Assembly (NCBI GenBank): GCA_951813065.1
Contig: CATOTH010000006.1
Coordinates: 62,001-126,000 of the forward strand
From: an uncultured Bryobacterales bacterium
GTDB lineage: Bacteria; Acidobacteriota; Terriglobia; Bryobacterales; UBA6623
Direction of reading: 5' to 3'
DNA: 64,000 nucleotides
The translations under genes and the position numbers were made by a program. The notes under the pieces are model-generated. The model had not been told where the DNA came from, ran no database searches, and saw only the letters and a list, made by a program, of their open reading frames with translations. Of this stretch, positions 53,761-63,825 are shown one piece after another. Numbering within the stretch: the first letter of the stretch is position 1; every line of letters begins with the position of its first letter.

Positions 53761-54975
53761 CTAGTCCCTGCCGGGCAGCTTAGCCAAGGCATCGCGCACC
53801 CACGGGAATCCGATGCGCTCCTGTTCAAGCCGCAAACCTTGGCCGTAGTGATCGTTGCGAAGCTCGTCGTAGAGTTCTCGCTCCGACTGTGAGAGCCGGG
53901 CCAAGCTTCGCCGAGTCGGGTTGTGCTCTCTGCCCCAGAGCGGGCAGAACCGCAAGAACGTTCGCAAGTCCATCAGCAGCGACTCAGCATGCTCAAAGTG
54001 CCCGCGCAACTGGTCCAAGATGGCAAACCCATGGGTGTCTATGTCACCCCAGTAGTAAAGCCGGCAGCGCGACAGCCACGCGGCTTGCGCTAGCGTCTCA
54101 AACCCATAGCCCGATCCGAAGATAGCGATGGTGCCGTCGAGTGGCGGCAGAGCCAAGAAGTTGACCTCGTTCTCGGTGATGATGACTCGCCATATCTGTT
54201 GATCGAGCGCCGCGAAGGATTCGATTCCCATGGTCAGCTCTTGGCCGTCTTCGGCGTCGTGCCACGGCAACAAAGCGTAATCCCGATCCAATATGCGAAA
54301 CCGAACACGCTCGGGCTTGGGCTTGAAGCCATAGCGCTGGGCAAACCCGCTTGATCCGGTCTTCGATGCGTCGATCGCGCCCGGCGGCAGGGCCAGATCC
54401 AGAAGTTCTGCGAGTACGCCGCGGTGCTTCTCCACGAACTTGGTGTCGACGTCGCCTGCGTCCATCTGTCGAACGTAGATGCCGGGACGTGGATGCGCCT
54501 GGAGCCAGTCGACTACGCCAAGCAGCATTCTCCAGTCGTGGCGCAGCTCCAATGCTCGAATCGGCTTCCTCGCGAGCCAATCGACCAGAATCGGTTGCCG
54601 TTCAGCTGTTAACCACAGCAACTCCTGAAACTCGGCTACGTCTTGTCGCTTTCCGATCATCTCCGCGGCTGCCTCGACGGAATCCACCCATGCTTCGTGG
54701 GGAAGCGAATTCGTACCGAGCACGCGGTGCCGTGATTGGCGCATGGTGATCCGGATATGCTGAGCCGACCGTAGCGACGCGCTCCACGCACGCACCGCCT
54801 CGAAGCTGTCGCGGACCTCGGTGGAAGTCGGGCGCTTGAGCGTCAAGCGCTTAGGAAAAGTTCCGCCCTCGCGCACGAGATCGGCCAATATGACGCCTCG
54901 CTCCCAGAGTCTCTGCACTTGGAGACGAAGATCCGCCGGAGTCGTCCAGCTTCGCTCTGACCGCCTTCCCGCCAT
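53761..54975 (-). CDS. jetD: Wadjet protein JetD (toprim-like nuclease)
   Basis: 404 residues. N-terminal DUF3322-like winged helix and a DUF2220 C-terminal toprim-like domain with IITENEVNFLALPP (acidic residues about 268 and 270) and LYYWGDIDTHGFAIL (about D311, D313), the metal site that cuts DNA in Wadjet. Present at the expected fourth position after jetC, 60 bp downstream of its stop. The C-terminus (ERIGFPWVRDALAKLPGRD) looks complete although an IS fragment lies right behind it. Confidence 0.93.
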   Translation of the reverse strand: MAGRRSERSWTTPADLRLQVQRLWERGVILADLVREGGTFPKRLTLKRPTSTEVRDSFEAVRAWSASLRSAQHIRITMRQSRHRVLGTNSLPHEAWVDSVEAAAEMIGKRQDVAEFQELLWLTAERQPILVDWLARKPIRALELRHDWRMLLGVVDWLQAHPRPGIYVRQMDAGDVDTKFVEKHRGVLAELLDLALPPGAIDASKTGSSGFAQRYGFKPKPERVRFRILDRDYALLPWHDAEDGQELTMGIESFAALDQQIWRVIITENEVNFLALPPLDGTIAIFGSGYGFETLAQAAWLSRCRLYYWGDIDTHGFAILDQLRGHFEHAESLLMDLRTFLRFCPLWGREHNPTRRSLARLSQSERELYDELRNDHYGQGLRLEQERIGFPWVRDALAKLPGRD

Positions 54976-55035
54976 GCTTGAACATTCACAACCTTATCCC
55001 ACCAACTAGCCCGGACCGTGTTGCCGCGACCGGGC

Positions 55036-58000
55036 TCAATGGACCGTCACTGCTCGCACGGTCCGTTCTTGGGCTGACTTGAGACGCTTTTTCTCTTGAT
55101 ATTCCTCGATAGACATGTTGAGCAATCGAGAATACTGGTCGTTCTCGATCGTGACGAACGCAACGCTCTTCACAAAGGGCTCAATGACATGGATCTTCTG
55201 CAAGGGAGTCACGATCAACAGTTGCAGGTGCAACTTGGCAAACAGCGTCAGCGCGAACTCAGCGGATTCGTCCGAACCGCGCCCGAACGCCTCGTCAATC
55301 ACAACAAACCGGAAACTGCGCGACCGAACGGAGGCCCACTCCAGTCCGAACTGATAGGCGAGGCTAGCCGCGAGAATGGTATAGGCGAGCTTTTCCTTCT
55401 GGCCCCCCGACTTGCCGCCCGAGTCTGAGTAGTGCTCGTACTCGGTGCCGTCCGCGCAACGGCGTTCGCTAGCAGCGAACTCGAACCAGTTGCGTACATC
55501 GGTTACCTTCGCGGTCCACCTGCGGTCCACATCGGTCAATGCATCGCGGCCGCGCAGGCGGTCGATCACTTTCTTGACCTCGCGAAACTTCTTCTCGGAG
55601 TACTGGTCGTCTTCGGACCCGCTTAGCGACCCTTCGGTACATCTTACGAGCTGCTTCCGAAAGTCATCAATCTCTTCGTCGGGCGAACGGCGGTTCTCAA
55701 GCCTGATGTAGCGGTCGCGATTGTATTCAATCGTGGCAAGCGACTTATTGATGTTGCTGATACGCTCGCTGATGGTTTGGCGCTCACGGTCAAGCAGCGA
55801 TTGGAAGCTGGCTACCTCGCGGATCGTGTTCTCCTTTAGCTCTTTCTTGAAGCGTTGCTCGAAGCTGGGCAAGTCATCTTCCTGCAAGCGCCGCAACATG
55901 TTGCGATACTCCGGTGCGGATTCGATTGTGTTGTCGACTTCAGCAGTCTCTTGGGGATATTCTCGACTGAAGTCTGTCATCAGCCCCGAAACTCTTTCTC
56001 GAATTCTGGTGAGTTGGCCATTCTTGTCCTTGATCTCTCTTTGCAGCTTCGTGCTCACCGATTTTTCTGCTTCGCTATAGGCTTCCACGCTAGTGATCCT
56101 CGATTTGTAGGCCTCCAGTCGCAACTCGGTCAGCTTTTCGAAGTGCTCCTTGAATTCCTCGATCTCGTATCGGGGGAGGGTCGCATTCGTCCGGACTAGA
56201 ATCGCTTCGGCCTGTTCGATCCTAGTGGCAATAGCGCCTTGTCTCTGGCCAGTCTGATCGCGCTTGGAAGAAATATCTGCCTTGGATGTCTCGGCGCTAG
56301 CCGCCTCACGGCGCAGCTCTCCCAATCGGTCGGACTCAGATTCCAGTTTCTTCCTCTCCCGAGCTAGGCTAGCGATCTCGCGAGCGGAGGTCCGCCAGTC
56401 GATAGCCTCGAATCCCGCGTACGATTCGAGCTTCGAGAGAGAATCGATCTTGAGATTCAGCCGCTCTTGCTCGGATCGCAAGGTTTCGATCCTCTTCAGG
56501 ATTTCAGCGATCTGAGCGTTCTTCGACCGCGCTCGGTCCTCCAGCGCCTTGATCTTCTCTTCGTTCTGCCAGCCGAGCACATAGCGCGCGCGATCATCAA
56601 TCCGGAAGCGATCATCCTTCTCGTGGCGCTCGCCTGGCTGCTTGATCTGTCCCGCCCTTGTAATGGCTCGCACTTCTTGCATGAACTGGTCTTGGGTCGT
56701 GCAGCACACCAGGTCGAACCGAAGCGCGAGTTCTCGATCCAGCCACGCGTAGAACGGGGAGTTCGGCTTGATGGTCAGCTTGCGGACCAGCGAGTCGCGG
56801 TGAAGTTCGGGCAACTGGACCCGCCGCTCTCGGGTGCGGAAGTAGACCAGACGTTGCCGTAGGTCGGTGGCGTCAACCCATGAGGCCACGCGCTGATAGT
56901 GTCTGTCGGCAATCAAGAGCGACAGGCCGAAATCTCTCAGCAGGCGTTCCGCTGCCCCCTCCCACTCCCCGGCGTCCTCTCGAACTCGCAGCAACTCGCC
57001 CACGAACGGCACGGTCGCTTCGTCAAGATCCAAACCGCTGCACAGTCTTGCGCGCATTGCGATCTGGTCCGCTGGGATGTTCGTCACCCGTTGCTGCAAG
57101 CTCTGGAGTTCAGCTTCGAGCGCGTCGCACTCCTGGCGCCGTTGATGCACATCCACCGAGGGTTGGGTGAGGTCCTGCAGCACGCGCTCCCTGTCAGCGC
57201 GCAGCGTCTCGCCAAGCTTGGCCAGTCTCTCACGCTGGGCGTCGAAAGCACTCGAGTCCCGCGGAAGCCTTTCGCCGACCACACGAAGCCCGGCAGCGTA
57301 CCGTTCCGAGTCGGCCTTGCGGCGCTCGCGTTCCCGCTCGCAGGTCTTGATCTCAATTTCGAGCTGGTTCAGCCGGGCGCCCCCGCTGAGGTCGATGTCA
57401 CGCCTCAGCGCTGCGAGCTTGTCGTTGAGTTGCCGCAACCGCTCGTCAAAGCGCTGAAACTTGGCTGCTTCTCGAGCCTGCTGGTGGCGGAACTCCACCA
57501 GCTGCTGTTCCAAGAATTCAATCTTCAGCGTGGCGAAGTATGGCACGGCAGCATGCTGGCGACGCTCCAAATCCTGAATCTCACGCACCAGATCGGCATG
57601 GCGGTCGCATCGCTCCACCAACGGTGTCAGCTTCCCGATCTGGTCCTTGGCCCGGAGCACTGCCTCGTGAGCGCCGTTCAAGTCCTCGAAGTGCGCGATG
57701 AGGCTCTCGATGTGAGAAGCAACGTCGAGCGGCTCCAACATGTGGTTGCGCACGAAGTTCGTGAGGTTGCCGACCGACTTCATCGACACCGTCTGGTGAA
57801 ACAGTTCCAAGGCTTGCTCGTTATGAATGCCGAAGCGTCGACGGAACCAAGCTCCGTAGGCAGGGAAGCTGTCCCAGATCTCAACGTTCTGCTTGCGCAG
57901 CGCGCGGCGCAACCGATTGATCTCACCGCCGAAGTGCGCAAAATCCTCCGTGATCGACAGGTTGCGCTCGGCGGCGGCATAGAAGCGCTTGGGCTGCCCG

Positions 58001-58440
58001 ACGCCCGTGACCGGCCAAAAGACCTGCGCCAATGTCACCGTCTGCATGTACGCTTCGTTCTTAAACACGCCCAGCACAACGGAGTAGCTGCCGTCATCTC
58101 GCAGCGCCACCGGCCGCGCAGACGAATCCTCGAATTCACGGCGCGCAACCTTGTAGTGGCCGAGCACATAGGACTTGAGCGTGCGCTCACGACTGCCGGC
58201 ACCGGCAGCCTTGTTGTAGGCGACCTTATTCGCCGGCACGAGCAGTGTTGTAATGGCATCCACCAACGTGGACTTGCCGGTTCCGATCTCACCAGTCAAC
58301 AGACCCGTCTGGCCCTCTGGCCTCAATATCCAGACCTGACCGTCGAACGTGCCCCAGTTCAATACCTCCAAGCGCTCGAGGCGATAGCCTGTGCGCGTGT
58401 CATCGGCAACAAAGTCCAGCCCTATCTGCAGTTCAGTCAT
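55036..58440 (-). CDS. jetC: Wadjet protein JetC (SMC/MukB-like ATPase)
   Basis: 1134 residues. Walker A TGLLTGEIGTGKSTLVDA (about 45-62), then AYNKAAGAGSRERT and a long coiled coil (about 250-900) with a central hinge. Signature GGKSGGQKEKLAYTILAASL and Walker B FVVIDEAFGRGSDESAE lie near the C-terminus. SMC proteins of Wadjet extrude DNA loops together with JetA and JetB to find closed circles. It overlaps jetB by 8 bp. A large frame on the opposite strand is an antisense shadow. Confidence 0.95.
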   Translation of the reverse strand: MTELQIGLDFVADDTRTGYRLERLEVLNWGTFDGQVWILRPEGQTGLLTGEIGTGKSTLVDAITTLLVPANKVAYNKAAGAGSRERTLKSYVLGHYKVARREFEDSSARPVALRDDGSYSVVLGVFKNEAYMQTVTLAQVFWPVTGVGQPKRFYAAAERNLSITEDFAHFGGEINRLRRALRKQNVEIWDSFPAYGAWFRRRFGIHNEQALELFHQTVSMKSVGNLTNFVRNHMLEPLDVASHIESLIAHFEDLNGAHEAVLRAKDQIGKLTPLVERCDRHADLVREIQDLERRQHAAVPYFATLKIEFLEQQLVEFRHQQAREAAKFQRFDERLRQLNDKLAALRRDIDLSGGARLNQLEIEIKTCERERERRKADSERYAAGLRVVGERLPRDSSAFDAQRERLAKLGETLRADRERVLQDLTQPSVDVHQRRQECDALEAELQSLQQRVTNIPADQIAMRARLCSGLDLDEATVPFVGELLRVREDAGEWEGAAERLLRDFGLSLLIADRHYQRVASWVDATDLRQRLVYFRTRERRVQLPELHRDSLVRKLTIKPNSPFYAWLDRELALRFDLVCCTTQDQFMQEVRAITRAGQIKQPGERHEKDDRFRIDDRARYVLGWQNEEKIKALEDRARSKNAQIAEILKRIETLRSEQERLNLKIDSLSKLESYAGFEAIDWRTSAREIASLARERKKLESESDRLGELRREAASAETSKADISSKRDQTGQRQGAIATRIEQAEAILVRTNATLPRYEIEEFKEHFEKLTELRLEAYKSRITSVEAYSEAEKSVSTKLQREIKDKNGQLTRIRERVSGLMTDFSREYPQETAEVDNTIESAPEYRNMLRRLQEDDLPSFEQRFKKELKENTIREVASFQSLLDRERQTISERISNINKSLATIEYNRDRYIRLENRRSPDEEIDDFRKQLVRCTEGSLSGSEDDQYSEKKFREVKKVIDRLRGRDALTDVDRRWTAKVTDVRNWFEFAASERRCADGTEYEHYSDSGGKSGGQKEKLAYTILAASLAYQFGLEWASVRSRSFRFVVIDEAFGRGSDESAEFALTLFAKLHLQLLIVTPLQKIHVIEPFVKSVAFVTIENDQYSRLLNMSIEEYQEKKRLKSAQERTVRAVTVH

Positions 58441-59065
58441 CGCCGCTCTCCGCCAAGTCAGTGTGCTTTGCTGACGGATCCCCTAGCCTCTGCTCAAACG
58501 CTACGAGCCACTCGGCCGTCACGAACTCCTTGATGATCCGTTGGACCTCGTATGTAGGTTCGACGCTCGAGGCGTTGCTGGCCATGCGGCGCAAGAATCC
58601 CAGCCGTACGATCTTGTTGAGATTCTCGGTGAGCCGTTTCTTGTCCTTCACCTCGTCGGTGCTGTCGGGCAGGAAAACCCTCTCCATCTCCAAGATCTGA
58701 TCCCGTGTTAGCACTAGGCGCGTTGCGCCGCCAGCGGCGTCGTCTTCCACCATCCTCTTACGCAGCAGTGCCAGCAGGAGGCTGACAGGGTACGACAACG
58801 GTTGGCGCGTAATTAGATGCGGCACCTGCGATTCTTGATCTTCGTCAATATCGTCTCGTGTGCGCAGATAAGCATAGCCCTCGGCCTCGTTGAGCACCAG
58901 CCGAAGGTTGAGCACGCTGAAGTGATCCCGCACCCGGGACTGGATGCGCACCAAGGACTGCCACAGTCCTTCGTTGTCCCTGCGGTGCACGACACCTTTC
59001 AGCAACCGGATGGCCACCGGCGGCAATGGATCGCTGCGCGGGGAGCTGTCAGCCTGCTGGGGCAT
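58433..59065 (-). CDS. jetB: Wadjet protein JetB (DUF4194, kite-like subunit)
   Basis: 210 residues from ATG 59,065, two bases after the jetA stop (TAAGAATG). The region AIRLLKGVVHRRDNEGLW, then PLSYPVSLLLALLRKRM and LGFLRRMASNASSV, fits DUF4194. JetB is the MukE/kite-type subunit that bridges JetA and JetC. An upstream frame to 59,254 is inside jetA and not used. It overlaps jetC by 8 bp. Confidence 0.92.
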   Translation of the reverse strand: MPQQADSSPRSDPLPPVAIRLLKGVVHRRDNEGLWQSLVRIQSRVRDHFSVLNLRLVLNEAEGYAYLRTRDDIDEDQESQVPHLITRQPLSYPVSLLLALLRKRMVEDDAAGGATRLVLTRDQILEMERVFLPDSTDEVKDKKRLTENLNKIVRLGFLRRMASNASSVEPTYEVQRIIKEFVTAEWLVAFEQRLGDPSAKHTDLAESGDD

Positions 59066-59067
59066 TC

Positions 59068-60522
59068 TTACCTCGCAAACGTCACGCGCGGAATCAGCGC
59101 CTTGCGGATGATCGGCTGACCGCTCGCGACCGCGACCTGCCAAGACACGGAATCCGTAACATCGGCGTCGACGTCCGCATCTGGGTTCTCGGCAGCCAAC
59201 TGCAAGTACGCCAGCAATTCGGCCAGCCCCTGCTCGAGCGGTCGCAGCTCGCACAGTTCCGGCAGAGTTACGACGGCCTGCTCATGCAGCACCAGGCGAA
59301 TATGGTCTGCGAGCGCTTTCTTGTCGACAAACACCTGCTCGTACAAAGCCGCCGCATCAAGATCCTCGACGGCCAGATCCACTTTGATTTCGCGAATCTT
59401 GACTCGGGCGGCTGGTTGCCACAAGGGGCGCTCCATCGGCAGATTGATGTCAGCGGAGGCAGCAGGGATCTCGGCCACGATGCCGTCAGGGCGGTCATCG
59501 CGCAGGGCTACGGCCCGCTTTTCGATTCGACGCAGGATCTCCATGATGCGGCGGTTCTCCAGCTGAACGCGATCGTCAAGAAACCTGCGGAGTTGGTGCG
59601 ACAGGCTCCTGACAGTCTGCTGCGTGTGTCCGCCAGCCTTCAACCATTCATGGTGGACGTTGCGGAGCCCGGCCTGTGGGTCCATTGCCTTGATCGGCGC
59701 AAGTTCCAACACGCTATCAAGCAGCGAACTGAACTCGTCACGGTGGCTCTGCGACATCAAGAAATCCCAAAACGCGAGAAAGCTACGCCCCTGGTCCGTG
59801 TCGATGATCGCATCGCGCCGTCCCAGGACCGCCCCCAAGACCTCTTTCTTCGGTCCCTCCCACAGGGCGATCCGCTCGCGTGTCTGCCGGTCCAAGGTGC
59901 GAAAGTTCTGTTCCACCTCACGAAAATCCGTGAGCAGGTCTCTGGACATCTGCGTAAACTGCTGAAAGCGATCCTTGATCGCAGTAGGATCGAGCACCCT
60001 CATGTCTCCCTGTCGCACGCGCTCTATCTCACTCTCAATCGCGCGTTTCTGGCGCTGAAGATCCTTGATCCGCTTGGTTGGATCTTCCTCTGCGCCGGCG
60101 TCGATCTGTCGAAGCAGGTCGAAGAGCGTTAGCAATCGCGACTCAGTGCCCACGAACTTGCGCTCCGAGAGCGACCCCAGCCAAGCGATTGCCTTTTCGG
60201 TCGCAGGCATGAGATCGTAGTGAGGCTCGTCCGAGTCGTCGACGTAAAACTTGCGGAGCCAAGCCCTATCAGGGTGTGCCCAGTCACCGAGATACTCTAA
60301 GGCGCTCTTTGGAAACGCTTCCTCTCCCATGCGCTCGCGCAAGTTGTAGAGTTGGTCTTCCAGCAACTCGGCGAGATCGCTCTCAGCAAGAACACGCTGG
60401 TTTCGCTCGATATAGACCCGATGCAAGAAACTCACAACGAGCGGCGCATTGTCGGAGCGAAGCAAGCGCCACCCCGGATGGTGTTTGATCTGGTCGGCGA
60501 GCGTGTCAAAGGCGAGACTCAT
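59068..60522 (-). CDS. jetA: Wadjet protein JetA (DUF3375, kleisin-like)
   Basis: 484 residues with N-terminal SLAFDTLADQIKHHPGWRLL, typical of DUF3375, then LPAFD-like helices and a coiled region (RIKDLQRQKRAIESEIERV). JetA is the MukF-like kleisin that closes the SMC ring. First gene of the operon jetA-jetB-jetC-jetD, all on the minus strand with overlaps or tiny gaps between A, B and C. About 470 bp upstream lie remains of a transposase. Confidence 0.93.
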   Translation of the reverse strand: MSLAFDTLADQIKHHPGWRLLRSDNAPLVVSFLHRVYIERNQRVLAESDLAELLEDQLYNLRERMGEEAFPKSALEYLGDWAHPDRAWLRKFYVDDSDEPHYDLMPATEKAIAWLGSLSERKFVGTESRLLTLFDLLRQIDAGAEEDPTKRIKDLQRQKRAIESEIERVRQGDMRVLDPTAIKDRFQQFTQMSRDLLTDFREVEQNFRTLDRQTRERIALWEGPKKEVLGAVLGRRDAIIDTDQGRSFLAFWDFLMSQSHRDEFSSLLDSVLELAPIKAMDPQAGLRNVHHEWLKAGGHTQQTVRSLSHQLRRFLDDRVQLENRRIMEILRRIEKRAVALRDDRPDGIVAEIPAASADINLPMERPLWQPAARVKIREIKVDLAVEDLDAAALYEQVFVDKKALADHIRLVLHEQAVVTLPELCELRPLEQGLAELLAYLQLAAENPDADVDADVTDSVSWQVAVASGQPIIRKALIPRVTFAR

Positions 60523-60989
60523 GGCTGGCTACTTCAGCAATTGCGAGCAGAAAGTGGATAGGGCCATCGGCCACGGACAGGGCGAGTTCAGGTGCGATGG
60601 GCCGAACGGCGAAACGCTGGCACCAACAATTGGTCCTCGGCCCCTACTTGCTTGTGCGAGTTTAGCCGAGAATGCCTTCCCGGCGAACTCCGCCATCGTA
60701 GCGGGCCGATCGCGCTGGCCGCTCACAACCATCACGGCATCGTACGGGCACTGTCCGCGTCGCGGCCTTAGCCTGACCTGATTCCCTACTATCCGCATCC
60801 AAGGCTAGCCGACATGTGGCGCGTCAGATCGGCCTGGCCGTTGCGTCAGTCCGGCGACGGCTCTCGGCACACAGCGTTGGGCCGACCTTGAGCTGCGTGG
60901 GGTTGCACCTGCAGCGCTGCTGCCACGTGGCTGCCTGCGAAATCGATGCGTCCGTCATGGCCACAACCAGGCGATGGCTACACCCGTCC
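60523..60989. other. Upstream region of the Wadjet operon
   Basis: No gene with recognisable product. The promoter for jetA must lie here, but I cannot identify a clear -35/-10 pair. Confidence 0.45.
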
Positions 60990-61780
60990 TCCTGCATGCC
61001 CAAGTACAAGCTGTACCGGCGGCATGGCCGCAGCCTGCCTCGCTTGCTCGCCGACTGCGCCATCGCAGGCCAATCTGCGCTGGCCCGCTGCGCCAGCCGC
61101 AAGTTCTACCGCCGGGCCACGCGCCGCGCCACCTGCGCCGGAGACTGTATGACTCGCTGGGCCTGCGGCGCTTCCTCGGCTACGAACTGCAGCAGAGTCC
61201 GCCCGACCACTCGACGCTCTCGCGCACCCGGCGGTGGATCAGCCTCGAGACCCACGAGCAAGTATTCGCCTGGGTGCTGCAGCGGCTGGGGGAGGCGTTC
61301 CTGGCTGACGGGCGGACGGTGGCGGTGGACGCCACGATGCTGTTCGCCAACGCGGCGTTGCGGACCTTGCGGCGCAAGGACAGCCAGGCGGGGTACCGGG
61401 AGTTCGTGGAGGAGCTGGCGGCGGCCGGCGTGCCGACGCCGACATTGGCGGAGTTGGCGGCCTTCGACCGCAAGCGGAAAGGCAAGACGCTGTCGAATCA
61501 GGAGTGGGAGTCGCCGACGGGTCCGGACGCGCAGGTAGCGAAGATGAAGGCTGGGACGACGCACCTGGCGGACAAGGCGGAGCACGCGGTGGACCTGGAG
61601 AGCGGGGCCCTGGTTGGCGTGACGCTGCAGGCGGCGGAGACGGCCCAAGGGGAGGGGCCGGAGCAGGTGGTGGCGGACAAGGGCTACCACAGCGATGGGG
61701 TGCTGCTGGGGCTGGAGGAGGCGGGACAGGGAGCGCACATTCCGGAGCCGCGGCGCACCTGGCGGAACAGTAGGCCACCA
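60990..61780 (+). pseudogene. IS5/IS1182-group transposase remnant
   Basis: The coding character begins near 60,990 (MPKYKLYRRHGRSLPR in one frame), then shifts to the frame reading DSLGLRRFLGYELQQSPPD, DHSTLSRTRRWISLETHEQ and VAVDATMLFANAALRTLR. The DDE part continues to MKAGTTHLADKAEHAVDLE and QVVADKGYHSDGVLLGLE. The segment between VTLQAAET and GPEQVVADK, normally tens of residues, is deleted, and the end after EPRRTWRN is lost. It is a non-functional relic beside Wadjet. Confidence 0.78.
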
Positions 61781-62088
61781 AAGGCAATCAGCATAACCGG
61801 CTCCGGCGGGTGATCGCGGGAATATCGAACACGGGCTGTGCTACCACGGGCGCTTTCGGCATCCGTACGGTTGCGAAGAATGTGGCGGCGAAACGGATCG
61901 GCGAAAGGCAGTCCGGATCCCGGTCGGCGCGCCAACGACGGGCTTGGTCCGCTGTGGTTCGACTCTGAACGGTGGATGGAAACGAGGGGAACAGGCACCC
62001 CGCGAGAGTGCGAGTGCTCTATTCTTCGGAAGTTCCAAGGATCCAGCATCAGCGGACGTGTCAGGGTTGCGACCAAATGACTGCCAGG

Positions 62089-63441
62089 CTACTCTTCGTC
62101 CGCCAATTCAGATAGCCACGATACGAACTCGTCCCAGAGTGTCTCCACCCGTTCGGGCTGGCTGCCTGCCACGTTCGTCGTTTCCGCAAAATCGACAGAC
62201 AGATCATACAGTTCGAGAGCGTGATCCGGCGAAGCTCGAACCAGCTTCCAGCGCCCTTGACGCATTCCACTCGCGGCGCGGTATCGGAAGTAAAGGTTGC
62301 GGTGCGGGGACGGTGCCTGATCCCTGAGGACAGGGATTGGATCCCGCCCGTCAATCACGCGGTCTTGCGGCGGGTCGAGGCCAGCTGCGCGAAGCGCCAG
62401 AACGAAGAGGTCCATGTTGATTACGGGCTCGCGGACGACCTCGTTTGCGGGTAGCCGGCCAGGCCAGCGCACAATGCACGGCGTGCGCACGCCGCCCTCG
62501 TAGACTGATGTCCTGCCGTCCCGGAACGGCGAGTTGGATGCCACTTCCAGTTCCGGCCGGCGGGGTCCCACCCAACCGCCATTGTCCGACGCCACCACGA
62601 CGAGCGTCTTGTGGGCAAGTCCTTCTTTGTCGAGCTGTTCCAACACGCGACCAACGCCGGCATCGAGGGCTGTCATTACCGCCCGATAACCGTGCTCGGG
62701 GACTTTCGTATCAGGATCGTAGCCGTACGCACGGAAGAACTCCGCCGGCGCTTGCCACCGGAATGGCTGATCAGGATGCTTGTTCTTGGGATTCGGGTAG
62801 TGCGCCGCGTTGAACGGGACGAACGCGAAGAAAGGACGACCGGCATTCCGGTGGATGAAGTCTGATGCGGCGTCGGCGAATATCTCTGTCGTATAGCCTT
62901 CCATTTCCAGCGGTTCAGTTCCCGAGTACATGTCGTGCCGTCCGTTGTACGAATAGGTGAAATAGTCGCAGTTGCCAGAGATGCAGCCGATGTACTCGTC
63001 AAAGCCCCTGTCCGTTGGACGGCTGCCCTCGGCGAATCCGATATTCCACTTGCCGAACGCACCGGTCGCGTAACCCCCTTCACGCAAGTATTCCGGCAGG
63101 ATCTTCTCGCGGTGCGGAAGGCCGATTCCTGTCCAGTTCTCTTGCGTCGACAGCTGGCGGGTCAATCCGTTTCGATCCGGGTAACGGCCGGTTAGCAAGG
63201 AGCCTCGTGACGGCGAGCAAGACGACGAGGGAATGTAGAAGTCGGTGAGCCGTACACCCTCGGCAGCGAGCCGGTCTATGCTGGGAGTTCGGATTACCGG
63301 GTTTCCGTAGCACGCAAGGTCGCCCCAGCCGACGTTGTCGACGTAGATCAGGACGATGTTGGATGGATGTTGTGTTGGCTGCTGCCCGCTACTAGAGACG
63401 CAAACGATGAGAGTCAGGACGGCAAGGCGCAGCATGGCCAC
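62089..63441 (-). CDS. Sulfatase (arylsulfatase-type), secreted
   Basis: 450 residues with a signal sequence (LRLAVLTLIVCVSSSGQ). Metal residues in IVLIYVDNVGWGDL (note D-N in place of the common D-D). The maturation motif is CSPSR (Cys75, in SSSCSPSRGSLLTGR), the site turned into formylglycine. GKWNIGFAEG and VVVASDNGGWVGPRR supply further active-site groups. It acts on sulfated carbohydrates or esters in the periplasm or outside. No dedicated maturase or polysaccharide-utilisation cluster is next to it. Confidence 0.93.
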   Translation of the reverse strand: MAMLRLAVLTLIVCVSSSGQQPTQHPSNIVLIYVDNVGWGDLACYGNPVIRTPSIDRLAAEGVRLTDFYIPSSSCSPSRGSLLTGRYPDRNGLTRQLSTQENWTGIGLPHREKILPEYLREGGYATGAFGKWNIGFAEGSRPTDRGFDEYIGCISGNCDYFTYSYNGRHDMYSGTEPLEMEGYTTEIFADAASDFIHRNAGRPFFAFVPFNAAHYPNPKNKHPDQPFRWQAPAEFFRAYGYDPDTKVPEHGYRAVMTALDAGVGRVLEQLDKEGLAHKTLVVVASDNGGWVGPRRPELEVASNSPFRDGRTSVYEGGVRTPCIVRWPGRLPANEVVREPVINMDLFVLALRAAGLDPPQDRVIDGRDPIPVLRDQAPSPHRNLYFRYRAASGMRQGRWKLVRASPDHALELYDLSVDFAETTNVAGSQPERVETLWDEFVSWLSELADEE

Positions 63442-63498
63442 ATTCTGAACTACACCGCCGCTGCCTGCCTGGGGAGGGAAGGGACTGGCTCAGCGGAT

Positions 63499-63825
63499 CT
63501 AGCCCTCGCAGAGGTCAGATTCGCTGCACAGCGAGGCGGATTCGACGGCCTTGATCGTTTTCCCTTCGATCTCGCCAGTTACGGCAACCACTTCGCCCGC
63601 GAATTTCTTGACCTTGGCTTGTTCGGAAATCGAGTAGATTTCGCCGTCGTCGGTCACGAGCACAGCGGTGGCCCCCCCGCTGATGCAGTTCTTCGCGCAC
63701 TGCGGATTGCGAGCTTCGCCGTTCCGCGCACAGCCTTCGTCGGAGATGTATCCGGTCACTGTGCCGGCGAAGCTGAGTCCGCAAAGCAGCATCACTGCCG
63801 AAATCAACACTAGCGTTCTTCTCAT
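63499..63825 (-). CDS. Small secreted protein, about 108 aa (acidobacterial type)
   Basis: Signal peptide MRRTLVLISAVMLLCGLSFA, then TVTGYISDEGCARNGEA and CAKNCISGGATAVLVTDDGE with paired Cys, and a beta-rich end (EVVAVTGEIEGKTIKAVES). The pattern CxxxxxxC plus VLVTDDGEIYSI resembles small secreted proteins found repeatedly in Acidobacteria (DUF5818-like). Function unknown. The RBS AGGAGA lies just upstream of ATG 63,825. Confidence 0.78.
   Translation of the reverse strand: MRRTLVLISAVMLLCGLSFAGTVTGYISDEGCARNGEARNPQCAKNCISGGATAVLVTDDGEIYSISEQAKVKKFAGEVVAVTGEIEGKTIKAVESASLCSESDLCEG

Noticed and set aside
56899..58533. 544-aa plus-strand frame opposite jetC
   Set aside because: Exact antisense of the SMC coiled-coil gene in a GC-rich genome; no domain features.
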